Source: Camarhynchus parvulus (taxonomy: Eukaryota; Chordata; Aves; Passeriformes; Thraupidae). From it: a stretch of 64,000 nucleotides of DNA. The DNA lies in NCBI RefSeq assembly GCF_901933205.1, contig NC_044572.1, positions 28,482,501 through 28,546,500 of the forward strand. The letters run 5' to 3'. The position numbers and the translations under genes were made by a program. Each line of letters begins with the position of its first letter. The first letter of the stretch is position 1. The notes beneath the pieces are model-generated. The model was not told the DNA's origin and made no database searches. It saw nothing but the letters and a program-made list of their open reading frames with translations. Of the stretch, positions 1 to 13,461 are shown piece after piece.

Positions 1-2689
1 CTAATTCTCTAAAAGACTACAGTGCTCAAAAATTCAGTGCACTGTAGACAAAAGGGCCTTGAAATACATTAAAGATTTTGCACTTCAGACTACTTCAATT
101 TGTTTTACCTCTAAGAAGGTTTACTGAACTGCATGTCACTTGCATGTCGCTGGTTTGGCAGAAAAATGTAGCTGATGGACACAAATGAAGCTTTGTGGCA
201 GTCACTGTTCAGCTGCTCTATTTGTTCAATTCAACATATTCACCTGTATCTGTATTAACTTGGTGGAAACATTTCTGTTCATTTCAGAAGGGTTTAATCA
301 CATTAAATCCCACTTTTTTACACCCTTCCACTGCATCTTCTCTAAGGAATATTTATCCTAATGTCACATATGAAATGGTGTGAAATAAGTAGAGTAAAAC
401 TTGCCTCCATAACTGAATTTTAAATTCGTAGTATTGTGTAGGCGAAGGTGGAGAGCTTCTTGTTTTAAACTTAATTGGAATGGAAGCTATATTTCCCTGG
501 AAATATTCAACATCAATAGTAGGTTAGCAATTTGGCATAAATGGTTACCTACTTAAGTCTCACATGGTACTTAATTGTGTTTTGTTCCCTTAACCATAAA
601 ATCTAGAAAAGAAACACAAGCCCAAGAAGAGAGCATAAGCATTAGTTTTGATTATTCAACTATTTTGGTTTGTGTCATACCATACACATGTTTCCAGCAA
701 TTCTTGACAATTCATATAAACCAGTCACAATAAGAAGCTTCATACTGTTTCACTGGAAAGATGCACACTGTCACAGAGGCATTTTTAGGAATCCAATTTA
801 CTACTGTTTTCCTGAAGAACAGGGCTAAAATGAAGGGATGCCAGGCAACTTTGAGAAGCTTTCTGGTAATCTCAGGGTCTGAGGCACCGGAAAGGTTTGA
901 TCATCTCTAGATGCACTCCCTCCAACTGGCTTCAAAGCCTTGTGACCCTCTGTTTCACTGGACATGTTCACAGGAAATTGTTGAGGATATGCAGAGGAAA
1001 GTGAATTGAGTTCCATTGCAACAATATTGTGGTATCATGGAAAAAGCATAGATGTTTCAGACCCATATATTCTTATCCCAGGTGTGTCTCCCTGTTGCCA
1101 ACAAATATCACTACACCTTATACCATGTCAATACATTCATTGCAAATTTCAATGTCTGTGCTCTGTGTTCCATTTTCCTGCATTACATCAGTTATTCCGA
1201 AGGAAAGACTTCAGAAAACATTAAATATTGTGGCACAAAATTAAATGGAATGGAGTTGATTTCTGTATAGATAATAGTAATTAATGATAAGAAATGTGCC
1301 ACAGTAATTTTTAAAGCAAATCTGCTTTATTAGTTAACATTTGAATGTTCAGTAATTCAATTCAAAAGAACAAGTTTTCCTGGAAGGTTATGTTGTTTTA
1401 GAACAACCAAACACCTGTAAAATTCCTGTTTAAGGAAATAGGACTTACCAATTGTAAATGACAAATCCATAAGAATTTCTTTAAGTCTTTACAGCATCTG
1501 CAACAGGATGCACTCAGTTTTCATTTACTGTCTGATGGCAATAAGGGCTTCTGAAGTTCCCCCTTGCAAAAATAAAACCTTAACTACTGAAATTTTATTG
1601 CTAATGCAAATATTATTAATTATATACTGCTACTGTACACATATGATGCAAGAAATGCCTAGCTCAGGCAAAAATCTGATTTCTAATTGGAGAAACACTT
1701 AACTCTATATTTCAGGATTGAAAATGTCAGTCTTAGAGAATGGATACTCAAACTGTAAGACACAAAAATAACAAAGAATGCCAAAATAAAATAACGTCAT
1801 AAAATACTCATAAGTTTTTGTTCTATTGTCTTTTAAATTAATGTTTCCTTTTTCAGAACAGAAATGGTTTTGAGCATTTTTCATGTAAAATGCTTATCAA
1901 AGCATCCATGTATAAAAAATTGATGGTATGAAAGATTCTTAAGAAATGTTTTTCACATGAATGGTTTATGAAATCTAAAGCTGGTTGCAGCTGAGATTTT
2001 TCTTCTATTTTCAAGGTCTTGCAGCTAGCTGAGAAAAACTCCTCTTGTCTTTATACTCCTTTCCAGTTTTCATAGGGTTACTCTACAATACAATACTTCT
2101 GGGTTCAAGACATTCATATTAATGCTAGAGAGAACAAATGTCTCTGTGACAAGTGTCCATGTGAGAAGGACTAAAACTTGTGATATTGTAAGGGCCTCAA
2201 GTGCAGCTTAAAGAAAACACTTCCTCTCAGGGGTGGTGGAGGTTATGTAAATCCTGTCAAAGGTATCTAATGCCAACTGCATGGCACAAGGCTGCTGTAG
2301 GGTGAGATTTGAGGGATTACTCAGGACAGCAAAGCAGCACTGACTAGACTACTGAAAATGCTGGACAGATTTATCAACATAAAAACTCAGTAAGAATTGC
2401 AGGGCCCCTGCTACAGGTGTTGGTTAACTTTACTTGTTTTCTCTGAACAGAAGATAACTGCTTCCTTTTCTTACCCGGTCAGATTTAAGTAACAAAGGAA
2501 TCAATATATAAACACTTAGGAGAGACCAGATGGTGAATGATAAATGGCAAGGATCAATTTAATAAAACCTATCAGGCCACAGTAAACCAAGCCATCTCTG
2601 AAAAAAAATTAAAAGAGATGGTTTGCTGGGTAAAGTGATTGTAATTGTTTTAATAGATTTTTAGTAATGATTTTCATGTAGTCTGTCCT
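1..2689. other. Intergenic DNA, nothing recognised
   Basis: AT-rich unique-looking sequence. Short frames (for example 195-383 and the overlapping frames at 1006-1270) show no recognisable protein family, no codon pattern and no splice context. No repeat family was recognised. Confidence 0.6.
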
Positions 2690-3070
2690 GGAACCTTTAT
2701 AGAAGAAACCAAAAAATAGGGCTGGAACACACCTCAGGAGTCTGTCTAGTGCATCCTATATTCCAAGTAACCAGTGGCACAAACCCCACACCTAATGTAT
2801 TTGTCTAACCAGTTCCTAAAAGTCTCTAGCAACAGAGAATCCCTAGGCAAGCTACTCCATTGCTTAACTGTCCCTTAGAGCAAGATTGTTGTTCTTGATG
2901 GTAAAATTAATCATGTTACTTCTTGCCCTATCCAGAGACCTCTCTCTTTGGGCATTAAGATTTTATGTATAGAAGCCCTAACATTTCTTCAGAATTTTCT
3001 GGTTTCCATAATAAACTACCTCAAATCTTTCATCTTCGCACACAATCACCCTCTGGCCCACAGATTAAAG
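2690..3070 (-). repeat. Old CR1 LINE 3' fragment
   Basis: Read on the plus strand, this block follows the reverse-complement layout of the 3' end of an old CR1. It has a 'ggctggaacacacctcaggagtc' type start, a middle with 'gagaatccctaggcaagctactccattgcttaac', and an end with 'cttcttgccctatccagagacctctct'. These match the family landmarks 'ggaagggacctcaggaggtca', 'ttccattgcttaac..' and 'tccttgt.ct.tcc'. Many substitutions separate it from the younger copy at 4887, so it is probably an older subfamily. No ORF survives. Boundaries are approximate, and no octamer tail is visible at the left edge. Confidence 0.6.
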
Positions 3071-4886
3071 GCAACTGGATAGAACATGAGGAGAGATACT
3101 GCAGATAGATAAACAAAATAATAAGTTTTCCAATATTAAAATTAATATTCTACAGTCAGGTTTTGAGAATAATAATGAAAGCACACCCTAGTTATATAAG
3201 CATAAGTTCTTCCATGAAGGGAAATGCCAACTTACCTAAGAATTTTACAACTTCCACCATATTCTCTTATCATTTGTGCAGGTATCATCTCCTAACTGCA
3301 GAAATGGAAGTTCAAAATCAGGTGTAATGACAGTAACTTTTTTTCCACATAGAAGTATTTATACCTCCCTATGTTCAAATGAAGATCAGCATTAGCTGCA
3401 TATGGTATTTAAAGAATTACATAGATATAAGGTATGTTCTAAACTCTTTTTTTAGAAGACAGTATTTGAGATGTTATAATGGAAAGGAATCAGAGGTTAT
3501 TGCATTTATGATCTGTTTTAAAAATTACAGCTTGAATTCACATTGTGAATATTCATATCTAATACAGTTCCTTTGACTTCTCAACCACTGTGATGTCAAT
3601 AGAAAAAGCTACTATAAAAGAAAGGAAAAAGACAACATTTTAGACCCATTCCATGTTTAAAATATAAATGTCTGGTGTATTTACGTAGGCTGGTAGCAGT
3701 CTATAGAAACAACAAGAATGGAGAAGTTCATATGGAAACTCTGTCTTTTCAATGTCTTCTGTCAGTTATGAACATATATCTGGTGCTGACTTTACTCCAA
3801 AAAGAGGCAGTGTTTTGCTTCTGTAGTAGAAACTGAGGGATAGATTGTGATATCTACTACACACACACAAAAGAATTACATTAAGATAGAAGGTAAGCAA
3901 AAACATCCTTCTGCACTCCAAAGCAGCTTCCTACATCTTTGTTAGGACTTTCCAAGAGTAAAGGAAGAGCAAGAACTTCACAACTTTTCTCACCCATCCA
4001 ATCAGAGAGCCAAACACTGAGTCTGTTTGCTCCCAGGATATTGCACATAACGCATCTCAGCCAACATAGAGTTGTACAAAATTTCTGCAAATTATGTCAA
4101 CTTACTTTGTCCAAAAGAGAAGAAATTCTGTTTAAGGCACAGACACGTTCAAGAATTTTACCATATCAATGACCAAGTTGGCCATAACCGATTTTATGTA
4201 AGAATTTCACATTTCCTTTGAAATACTGAAATACCATTTGGCAAATTAAGTCTGAAATTCTTCACCTTCCCTAGCTTAAGTGAGACCTTTAATTCAGTTT
4301 TACTTCAGGGTGTTTTGCTAGTTAATTAAATGCAATGTGGTGATGCAGAGCTCAATGGAGGTCTTTTCTTCAGATAGAGAATCTGTCTCTCAGATGTTAA
4401 TAGCTTCCTCAATATGCAGAATTTGGGGGTGGTGTGACAACATACATGGAGACAGAGGCATGACTACAACCTGAACTTTGGTATAGATCTGTCTGCTTCC
4501 TACCTTATCGTTAGTTTTCATGTCTCTTCACTGCTTCTTGTATCTCACTTGACTCTTACTTTCTTTAGATTGATGGAGACTTGAAAGCCAAAAACCACTG
4601 TGAGGGCAGGAAATGCAAAGTATGGTCGCTCTCTGCATCCTATTATGAAATAAAATTGCTCAGTATCCTTTGTGCAACATGAGGATTCATTTATTGATTC
4701 AGAGTACCATCATTATACCAGAAAATTGTGTAATATATTGCTGCCTTTCAACAACAGAAAGCAGGGGGAAGGGAGAAAAAGGAGAGAAAGATAAATGATA
4801 AACCAAAGGACTTCTTTTGTCAAGCAAACATCATAATCTTGTGGACAGACTCTGAAATTATTCATATCACAAGTTAATTATTTTTA
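3071..4886. other. Intergenic DNA between two CR1 copies
   Basis: No gene was recognised. A short CA run occurs near 3861. The opposing frames at 3881-4172 are mutual shadows without similarity to known proteins. Confidence 0.6.
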
Positions 4887-5960
4887 TAATAGAATCACTG
4901 AGTGGTCTGATTTGGAAGGGGTCTTAAAGATAATCTTGTTCTAAGGGACACCTTCCTCTAGACCAGGTTACTTGAATCTCTATCCGGCCTGGCCTTGAAT
5001 GCTTCCACAACTTTTCTGATCAGCCTGTTCCAGTGCCTCCTCACTCTCGTAGTAAAGAATTTCTTCTAATTATTTAATCTAAATCCTCCCTAAATAATTT
5101 AAAGCCATTACTCCTTGTCCTATTACTATATGCTTTTGCAAAAAATCCCTCAGCAACTATCTTCTAGGCCTTCTTCAGGTAGTGAAAGGCTGCAATAAAG
5201 TCTCCCTTGGAACCTTCTCTTGTCCAGGCTGAACAGTCCAGTTCTCTCCACTTTGGAGAAGTTCTCCATGCCTCTAGTCAGCTTTGTGGCACACTTCTGG
5301 GCCTGTTCCCACAGGTCAGTGTCCTTCCTGTGCTGAGGACCCCAGAGGTGGACACAGCTCTCCAGCTGGGTTGCCATGAGAGTGAAGTAGATGGGCAGAA
5401 TGCTTTCCCTTGCCCTGCTGGCCACACAGCTTTTAATGCAGTCCAAGACACGTTTGGCTCTCTGGACCGTGAGCACACACTGCCAGCTCATGGCCAGCCT
5501 CTCATCCACCAGCACCTCCAAGACCTTCTTGGCAGGACTGTTCTTCATCCATTTATCCCTCAGACTATGCTGATACTGGGGATTGCCCCTTGCTCTTGGC
5601 TTTGCTGAATTTCATGTGGTTACCTTGGACTCCTCTATCAAGTTGGCCAAGGTCCCTCCTTGTTTTCTCCCAGTCCCATCTTGCAGCCCATCCACTGGAG
5701 AGGTGTGGAAAAAGACTGCCATAGAAGACTGAGACAAAACAACTGCTGAGCATCTCAGCCTTCTCCTCATTTGTTACCAGTCTGCCAGCATTGCTCATCA
5801 GAAGGGTGCTGCTCTCTTTAACCTTTTTTTCCTGGCTGACATACCCATGGAAGCACTTCTTGTTATTCTTTACATCCCTTGCTAAACTCAGCTCCAACTC
5901 CACCTTGGCTCTGCCTTTTATGTGCTGGACTATGGCCATTTCTGTGTTTCCTAAACTAGT
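4887..5960 (-). repeat. CR1 LINE, internally deleted (RT core missing)
   Basis: This CR1 non-LTR retrotransposon lies on the minus strand. Its 3' end is at about 4887-4900, where 'atagaatcactgagtgg' resembles the ATTCTATG-type tail, and is followed by the typical 'ggaaggggtcttaaagataatct' stretch. Frames at 5548-5150 translate to the C-terminal part of CR1 ORF2, with motifs such as LEVLVDERLAMS.QC, RVLDCIKSCVASRARE, LESCVHLWGPQHRKD and GLFSLDKRR. The frame at about 5960-5565 gives the segment between endonuclease and RT (ELSLARDVKNNKKCF, GRLVTNEEKAEML, CFVSVF). It then jumps at about 5700 straight to the late segment ending in HMKFSKAKSKG, so the reverse-transcriptase catalytic core is absent. 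A frameshift near 5565-5550 separates the two readable parts. The 5' edge is uncertain, and the element is dead. Confidence 0.85.
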
Positions 5961-8900
5961 CTTTTGGGTAGATAAGTTACTACTATCTTTGAAAAAAGAT
6001 CCCTCATATTCAAGAAAATGAACATGAATATGTTTCACTGAACAACCTCTAGGCCCAAGCAAAAAAGATGTACAGAAAAACCTTATCGATAATCATTGAC
6101 AATGATCTGCAAAACAAAAGCCAACTCATCATATTCTTCAATGGCCCTTTCCAAATGTTGGAAATACTGTCCTTTTAGCACAACTATTATCATCTGTCTA
6201 AATTACCTTTCTCTCAAGGCTTCCCCACTGCCAAGATACCCCTGAAGTCCCCTGAGTGTTATGTAAGCAGAAAATGGTAATGAATAGGACTCAATTTCTA
6301 CCTATGAAGACATCAATAGTTAATGACTAAATGATATTTGGGTATTCTAATTATGTAAGTTCAGGGAATGTTCAGATTTAACACACTTGTTTCCTACTAA
6401 AAAAGGTGAGTTTATGTGCTTTTCCCACTATTCCCAAGAATGATATCTTGTATCTTAGGGAACCTGTGCCTGAGTCAAATATCATGATAATTTTTAATGA
6501 ACTAAATAAAGACACCTACAACATGGGCTTAAGCTATACCTTTTACAGGACGTAAATTAAAGTTTTATCTTAGTGTGGGTGTACAAGCAGCCTCCAGGAC
6601 CTTTGTACACTTGAAAACACTCTTACACAAGTCATTCACACCTCCCTGATGGAACTGTAAAGAACAGCAGTCAAGAAGGCTGCTCAGGCACAAAACAACA
6701 CTAACTCATATTCTGCTGTCCAGAACTGGCTGAGAAGGAAGTCAAAACAGGTGAGCAATGAGAGGTTTCTGAAAACATTTCAGAGATGGACTGAACGAGT
6801 GTTCTGCAGTAGATTTGTTATGCTTCTAACTTTCCAGGAAAAACATAAATGAGCTCTAGCAATGTTACATTTGGTACCTATTGCAGACAGAGGATAAATA
6901 AGGATTCTTCAATAGTTTTGGCAGACAAATTAAATGGCTGTGAACCCATAAGGAGAGGGAGAAAAATCCAGCATGTTAATAAAGCTCTCAAGTGTGACCT
7001 TATAACACAGAGGGACAAATGAAGAATTCTCTTTCTTGCCTAGATTTTCAAACATGTGAAAATCAGATTTTTTTTTCTTTAGTTGTCTGACTCGCACTCA
7101 GATCTACAAAGAAATCAATAATATGCCTGTTAAGTGTCCCATGAAAAAAAAAAGCATGTCCAGTACTACAAGTAAAGAAAAAATTTAAATTCAAACCACA
7201 GAAACAGAAAAAAGGAGTTCTATGTGATCTGAAACCACTTCTGCTGTTACCCTGCTTTTGTATTTACCAAGTTCATAATCTGTTAAAGCATGGTTTGGCA
7301 TGTGTATCTAGCTCTATGGCACCATGTCTAACATTTAGAAGTTTTAAAGAGATTTCCTCTGGTGCAAGGTAAAACTCATTATGAATGCCTAGCAAACAAA
7401 CATCTATTTTGCTTTTCAATGAGACTAAATCAAATATTATATGGAACTAAGCAAGAATCTTTAGGACAAGATAATGCTGCTGACATAATGGTTCTTTAGC
7501 ATTTCTAATAATAAAATCCCACAAAACTCTTAGGTTTCCCAAAGGGTAAGAAGATACCTGCTATCCGGTGAACAACTTGGCTCTAATCCTCACAGAATGC
7601 CTAAATATTCTCTTTAGCCTTCAGAGTTTTCTATTGTCTTTTTCTTCAACCTATAAATTTATCCAGACATTCATTGTAGCCTTACCTAATACTCAACCAT
7701 TATTGACCGTCTGCCTGAGGTTTTATCGATGAGCAATATTTATTCACCGAAAAGTATAGTGATGAAGCAATAGTTACAAACCTCTGCAAGTTCTGCTCCT
7801 GCATCTAGAAGAGGGAAAATGTACTGGGAAAAACCTCAATCTTTTGTGTTTCTGGAAGAAAGCCTCAATCTTTATTCGTTCCCACAGCAGCAATAAGGAA
7901 AAAAATAGCTTAGAAAACAACTGTTCTTGTTGTTATTGTTAAGGATCTTGTCATCATTCACACAGCTTAAAGAGCAACTTCAAGATTATGAGTTCTGAGC
8001 TCGTCAATTGGAATTGCACACCTGACTTGCACAGCTTCCTCTCCCCAGTGAACAGAGAATGAGAGAAGTACTGCTTTATGCAGATCTGTCCACACTTAAG
8101 TATAAATTGTTTATAGATACTAAATAAAATTTTGACTGTGTTCATATAATACATCTATTGAATGGAGTAGTACTGTGAAAAATGTAAAGCCCCAGCAGAA
8201 AAAAGACAACCATGTTTAACAATGTAAGAACGACAATAAAGGAACTGAGCAGCAAACACAAGTTATTTCCACTTGGTAACACTTGTTAGGTCAGTTGTCT
8301 TTTTCTAAGCAGAGGGCATTTGACCCTTCCAGTGAATAGAATTCACTAAATTGCTTCCTGTTTCAGAATCTGTGAAACCACAGGGTGAACATCCTCAGGA
8401 AACCCAGGTAGGTTGACTGTGGCCAAAGTGGCTGCTTCAGGAGCTGCTTGTGCTAGCGGAAACTTGATTTGCAACAGGGTAAAGGTTGAAAGCTCAAAGA
8501 TCGTGACATACACATGAAATAACAGTACAGGCAATGACTCTTCTGCTTTTGCAAAACTCATATGAACAAAAAGGTACCTGAATTCCTCTTCTGTATCACA
8601 GTGAAGAAAGAAAGTTCAAGGAGAAAATATTTATCTTTGAACAGAAAAAAAACATGAAATAGAAAAGCAATCATGCTTGCTTGTTGCTAAATTTCTAACT
8701 TGACAAAATAAATCTTACACAAGTAGTGCACATACAAGTGGTAGGGCTTAGAAAAAGCAGAAAAAATCCCACAGGCCTTTATGAAACAGAAGTTTTATAC
8801 AGCAGGTATTTCTGAGGTTTGAGCAATTTCTATCTATTTGGTATCAAATGCTGACTATTAGGTAATAACAATCAAAACATATGTGGAATTTTAAAAAATG

Positions 8901-11900
8901 GAGCTCAAGTATCTCTCAGTCTGATGGCAAGTAAATTAAAAGCTTGAGTTTAAGTGATGTCTTCTGATTTCTACTAGGTAAACTCTGTTGGCCACATCCT
9001 CCAGTCCTGTACAGGCATCCCACTGCTGAATAGTGCTCAAGCTCACAAAAATATTGCCAACATAAAAAAGTGTTGTGGACATACACATGTAGTTCCTGTA
9101 TTCTTTTATTTTAAGTTAGGTGTTATTTTTTAAGTGTAAACTTCATATAGCACTTATTTAAATGTTTAGATGCACAGACAACTGAAATATTAGGAGACAC
9201 TAATACTTCTAGAACGGAATATACACATAGAGGTATTTAGTCTAGTTTTAGGTCAGCAATTTCATCAACAGTTATACATATCACATGAACAAGTACCCAT
9301 TTTTTCTTTACTCATTTTCTTTCAAATTCATTTTTTTAGCTTATTATGCAGAGGTTATATATGGGACAGTCTCAGTACTGAGGACAAGTACTTAATAAAA
9401 TATCAAGGAGCAAGCAAAAGATATTTTTTAATTCTATTCTTCATCTAGTAAGACAGCCCATTTTTATTTTGTCCATGGATTTGGTGGATTTTTTTGCTTA
9501 CTTTAAAAGTTTAATTTTTATTACATTTTTATGCCTTCTCTGGCAATAGTAACATGGTGTCTGACAATAGTAGTCAACTATTAGTGGTAAGTTGGTAGCT
9601 AAGACTAACAACTTGAACCTTAGTACCAATAACTATTGTGCCTGCTCTGGGAATGAAATTTGCCAAATGTTGTCAAAAACTTTAAAGCAGATTCTGTTAT
9701 GTACACGAAGTTTCTGGGTCCATTGTTTTCTTGTGCTAGAGGAATAGGAGTTACATTTATGTGTCACTTTTATAATCAGAACAACTTATTTTTAATAAAT
9801 AGTTTTGTTATGTAAATTCTGTAAATATTGTCAACTTTGTTGACAATATCACAGTTCACCTAGAAATCTTGTATCTAGAATTTTCATTGACATCTATCTG
9901 CACTTAAATGTACAGCAAGAAAAACCTCAGGAAAACCTATTTCCTTTTAGAAAAAAAAAAAATTGTCTTTCCCTGCACTGGTAGCAACACAAGCTCTTCT
10001 CCAAATAACCCCACAGACCAACAAAACAAGAGATATTCTTGTTTAAGGAACCTTGGCTGCTCTAATTATTACATTTAAACAACACTTGCAACAGATGCAC
10101 TGATGTAAGAAGTGGAACTGAACTGTGTGAAAAGGGTGCTTACTGTGCTGAGACACACAGGGAACTTACACTCTCAACCCCACCAGTGCTGTCATATTTT
10201 CCTTAACATGAGCTGGCCCACTAGAGCAGGTATCAAAGTCCCCAGCTGTGCTGTCCAAGAGCATGTTCTCACCCTGCCTAAGGAGATCACTAAAAGATAC
10301 AATCACATCATCAACTTCTGTTCTCAGAAACACTCATCTGGCTGGCAGAATTCCTGAACTAAAGCAGACCACAAAAGATCTTAGTCCTGTGTGACATACA
10401 CACAAGGAGTATGGGAGCTGTGTCTGTGCAGTCCGCCAATTTAACTGAAGAGGCAACCTTGATGCACACAAGAAATATCAAGTCTGCACACAGTGAAAAT
10501 GCCCTACTTTATGCTCATTTCAAAACAAAGAACCAACCAGATCCAACTCATCCCTAGGTAAAAATGTTTATCTTTCCAGTTACTATATGAAATATTTAAC
10601 TCTGTGTATTCAGGATAATTAGGATTCAACCACATTAAATAGAAAAGCTATCATTTGGGAGATCTCTCTTCCTTCTGATCTACAAAGTAGGAGCTATAGT
10701 CTCAGAATGGTTATTGTTCTCAGCATGATGACAAATCTCACTCTAAATTTAGAGAATCTGTATTTAAAGTCTGAAACCTAAAGAAGCTGAAGTTTTCAGT
10801 AAGAAGTTCATTTCTGCATAGCATTTTGCACTCAAATGTACTTGGCTCAAACTAAAATAGATGCCACACAGTCAGACAGGAACCCAAAGTCTTCCTTGGT
10901 TATCATTTTCACTAAGAAAGGGAAGTAAAAATTAAACTTGACTCATTATTCCATTGATGTAGAAAGCAGGAAGGAAGCCAGTTGATGCCACTGCAAAGTG
11001 ATAAAAACAGTAAAGTAGTCTGTCAGTCTCTACCAATTAGATGAATAGGTACATTTGGGGTAAATAAACATTTGTGATAAACCTGCTGAGTTCTAAAAGA
11101 GCATTCATACATTGTACAAAGCTGCTTTAGAAATTTAAGTACCCAGTGTCTTCTTATAAAAGCTCTAAAATACCAATAATTTTTAATACAGCAGAATCTA
11201 TTAAAAAACACTGAAAAGAGGTATCAGAAATTATTATTAAGATGTGTAACTTTTCTGAATGGTTTAGTTCAAAGTTGACATGTAACTCTGTAAGTTCCAT
11301 AAGCTTATTTTAACCAACATTATACGTGCCCAAACTGAAAGCTAATGATGATCATAAGGCTTTTATTTCCTATTTGTAGACAAATCATTTAGTTGGATAC
11401 CTCAATGTAACACAGAATTAAGAAATGTGAGAGGTTTAGTTGGATTGCAAAGCAAATTAACAATGATAAGGGTTCTAAAACAAGCTTAACTGGTATTTCA
11501 TCTAATTTCACTTGAATGTAAAATACTTAAATTGTGTTATCAGTATTGTCATCAACTTATTATCCATCATTAACTCCAGGTTAAAGCTGCTGGATGCCTT
11601 CTGTTACAATTTCTGAATGTCTTCTTGTCTGAGACAGGAGGTTGCACTATTAGATACCTTGGTGCGTATACTAGGAGTGCAATAAACTCAAATACACATT
11701 TCTCTCTCTTTCTCTAGTAAAACCCACAAAACTTTTAAAAAGTTAAAATAACCCAAAAACCTCAACCCCCCAGAGCACCCAGTCTGCCAGAAATATTGTA
11801 TTTGGATTAAAAACAGTTTCTTGAATGCAAAAAAAGTCAAGGTGGAAACTGTCTACTAGAATTAGAACACTAGGGAATTTTTAAAGAACCAATAATCAAT

Positions 11901-12330
11901 GATCTTTTCCTGAACTGCTGAATGAATTTAAACCAGATGAATTTAGATCAGTTGGCTGTTAAGAAAAAACTCCTGAAAAAATAAATTCCTTTTCACAGAT
12001 AAGATTTTGTAATAAATACGAGTCAACTACAGTAGTTTGCCTCAGTAACAGCAGCCATTATTTCTATATGTGATGTCCACAAGCAAGATATCAAGGGAAA
12101 ACCTTAAAAATATCCCAAAAATTAAGTCTTTAAGGATATGCAAAAGAATGAGAATCTCTGTTACTGCTTATGAGCTCCTGCTTTATGGATTATCAGAAGC
12201 CTCTGCTTTCACAGGTTGGTCTAGTTTGTCATTTTTCTGAAGGCCTAAATGCAAATACAGAAGATGATAGAAAACAAACACTACTACAAATTATGAAGTC
12301 AAGAGAACAAAAAAATGCCAGTTACAGGCA
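5961..12330. other. Intergenic DNA, nothing recognised apart from one small hairpin
   Basis: AT-rich non-coding sequence of about 6.4 kb. It contains the hairpin at 9825-9849 and short A or T runs (for example 9950-9961). The frame at 10112-10357 has no recognisable domain. A diverged repeat could be hidden here. Confidence 0.55.
9825..9849. repeat. Perfect inverted repeat, 11-base arms, 3-base loop
   Basis: ATATTGTCAAC, loop TTT, then GTTGACAATAT. This is an intergenic, AT-rich hairpin. Confidence 0.9.
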
Positions 12331-12561
12331 GATTAAAAAAAAAAACAATCACCCCAAAAAGAAAAAAAAAAAACAAACAAATTCCCCAAACCAACCAACC
12401 AAAAAAAACCCCCACAAAAACCAAGCAAAAAACCCAAAAATCAAAAACCAAAAAATCAAACAACAGAAAACCAAACAAACAAAATCAAACAAAAAACCCC
12501 AAACAAACAAACAAAAGAAACCCCAAAGAAACAAACAAAACTAACCAGAAAGAAAAAAAAC
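12331..12561. repeat. A/C-only low-complexity tract
   Basis: About 230 bases are built almost only from A and C on the plus strand: runs of A broken by CC, CCC, CAAA and ACC units, with very few G or T. The two long Lys/Asn/Gln/Pro-rich frames across it are a composition effect, not genes. Units are irregular, so it is not a clean microsatellite. Confidence 0.9.
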
Positions 12562-12879
12562 CGCACAAAATGTTCTCTGTCTTTTTTTTTAATGTTCTCA
12601 TTTTTCTATGTCTAGGAAAGGAACAAATCAAGATCAAAAGTACACTGTGTTCTAAATTAAGACAGAGATGAGTGAAAATGTGGTTTTATTGTGTGTTAAA
12701 TGTGTTGAAGGAAAAGTTAGAGAAATAATGGAGGTCAGATTAGGAAACTGAAAATTCAATAATAGATGTTAGATTAGATTGAGTAACAAAATATCTGAAG
12801 CACTGATGTCTTAAAAACCCAACCAAGCAACAGAGAAATCTAATGCAAATTTATTTGCTGCTCATAACGTAATGTAATT

Positions 12880-13420
12880 TGAACAGATAAGCCCATTCTG
12901 CTGGAATGCCAGTAGCAAACACTACCTGGCTGAGCGTGTCTGTGTCTTATCAGAGCCACACTGCTGCTCCCAGCAGCTCTGGAGCCTGTCCTCTCCCCGA
13001 GCCCAGGGTGTGACCACTCAAACTACTCATTATTCACAGAGGGAAAAGCTGCCTTTATCATTGTTCTCCCTGCAAACCCCCCTCACACATGCCACACACA
13101 CACCCTTCCCAAACTAAAGAGCAGGATCATACATGTATCTCAAGGAACAAACAGTAAATAGAGTAATGCTTCTCTTGTGCTCGCTGCTGAAGGACTCCTG
13201 GTTTTGCTCCTGAGCTGAGAGAACTTCAGGGCAAACCCCAAGTTATTTGTTTTCACAGGTGCTTTTCCTATCCTTCCCAGATTCTCATTTGCTAATAACA
13301 AATGCAAGGAAGGACAAGACCACTGACTATTTATTCCAGAGAGAGAAATCTCTGCCTTTTTAGGTTATCCAGGGAAATAGTGCTCCCCTCCCTCAGCAGC
13401 ATTCAGTTTGTAACTCCTGT
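12880..13420. promoter_or_regulatory. Candidate regulatory block with GATA-type sites
   Basis: A GC-richer intergenic block carries ACAGATAAG near 12883 and CTTATCAG near 12947, both GATA-factor-type cores, plus a CCCAGCAGCTCTGG stretch. It is non-repetitive apart from a short CA run near 13095. Function is inferred only from composition and motifs. Confidence 0.2.
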
Positions 13421-13426
13421 GACAAA

Positions 13427-13461
13427 ACTTCATGTGTTCCTGGGAAAGGAACACATGAAGT
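13427..13461. repeat. Perfect inverted repeat, 15-base arms, 5-base loop
   Basis: The left arm ACTTCATGTGTTCCT (13427-13441), spacer GGGAA and exact reverse complement AGGAACACATGAAGT (13447-13461) form a hairpin-capable sequence. It is intergenic, next to a GC-richer block at 12880-13420. Confidence 0.95.

Noticed and set aside
5207..5608. 133-codon plus-strand frame
   Set aside because: It is the antisense shadow of the CR1 ORF2 remnant at 5548-5150.
12170..12671. Lys/Asn/Gln-rich frames of 124 and 118 codons
   Set aside because: They are direct translations of the A/C-only low-complexity tract and reflect composition, not a gene.
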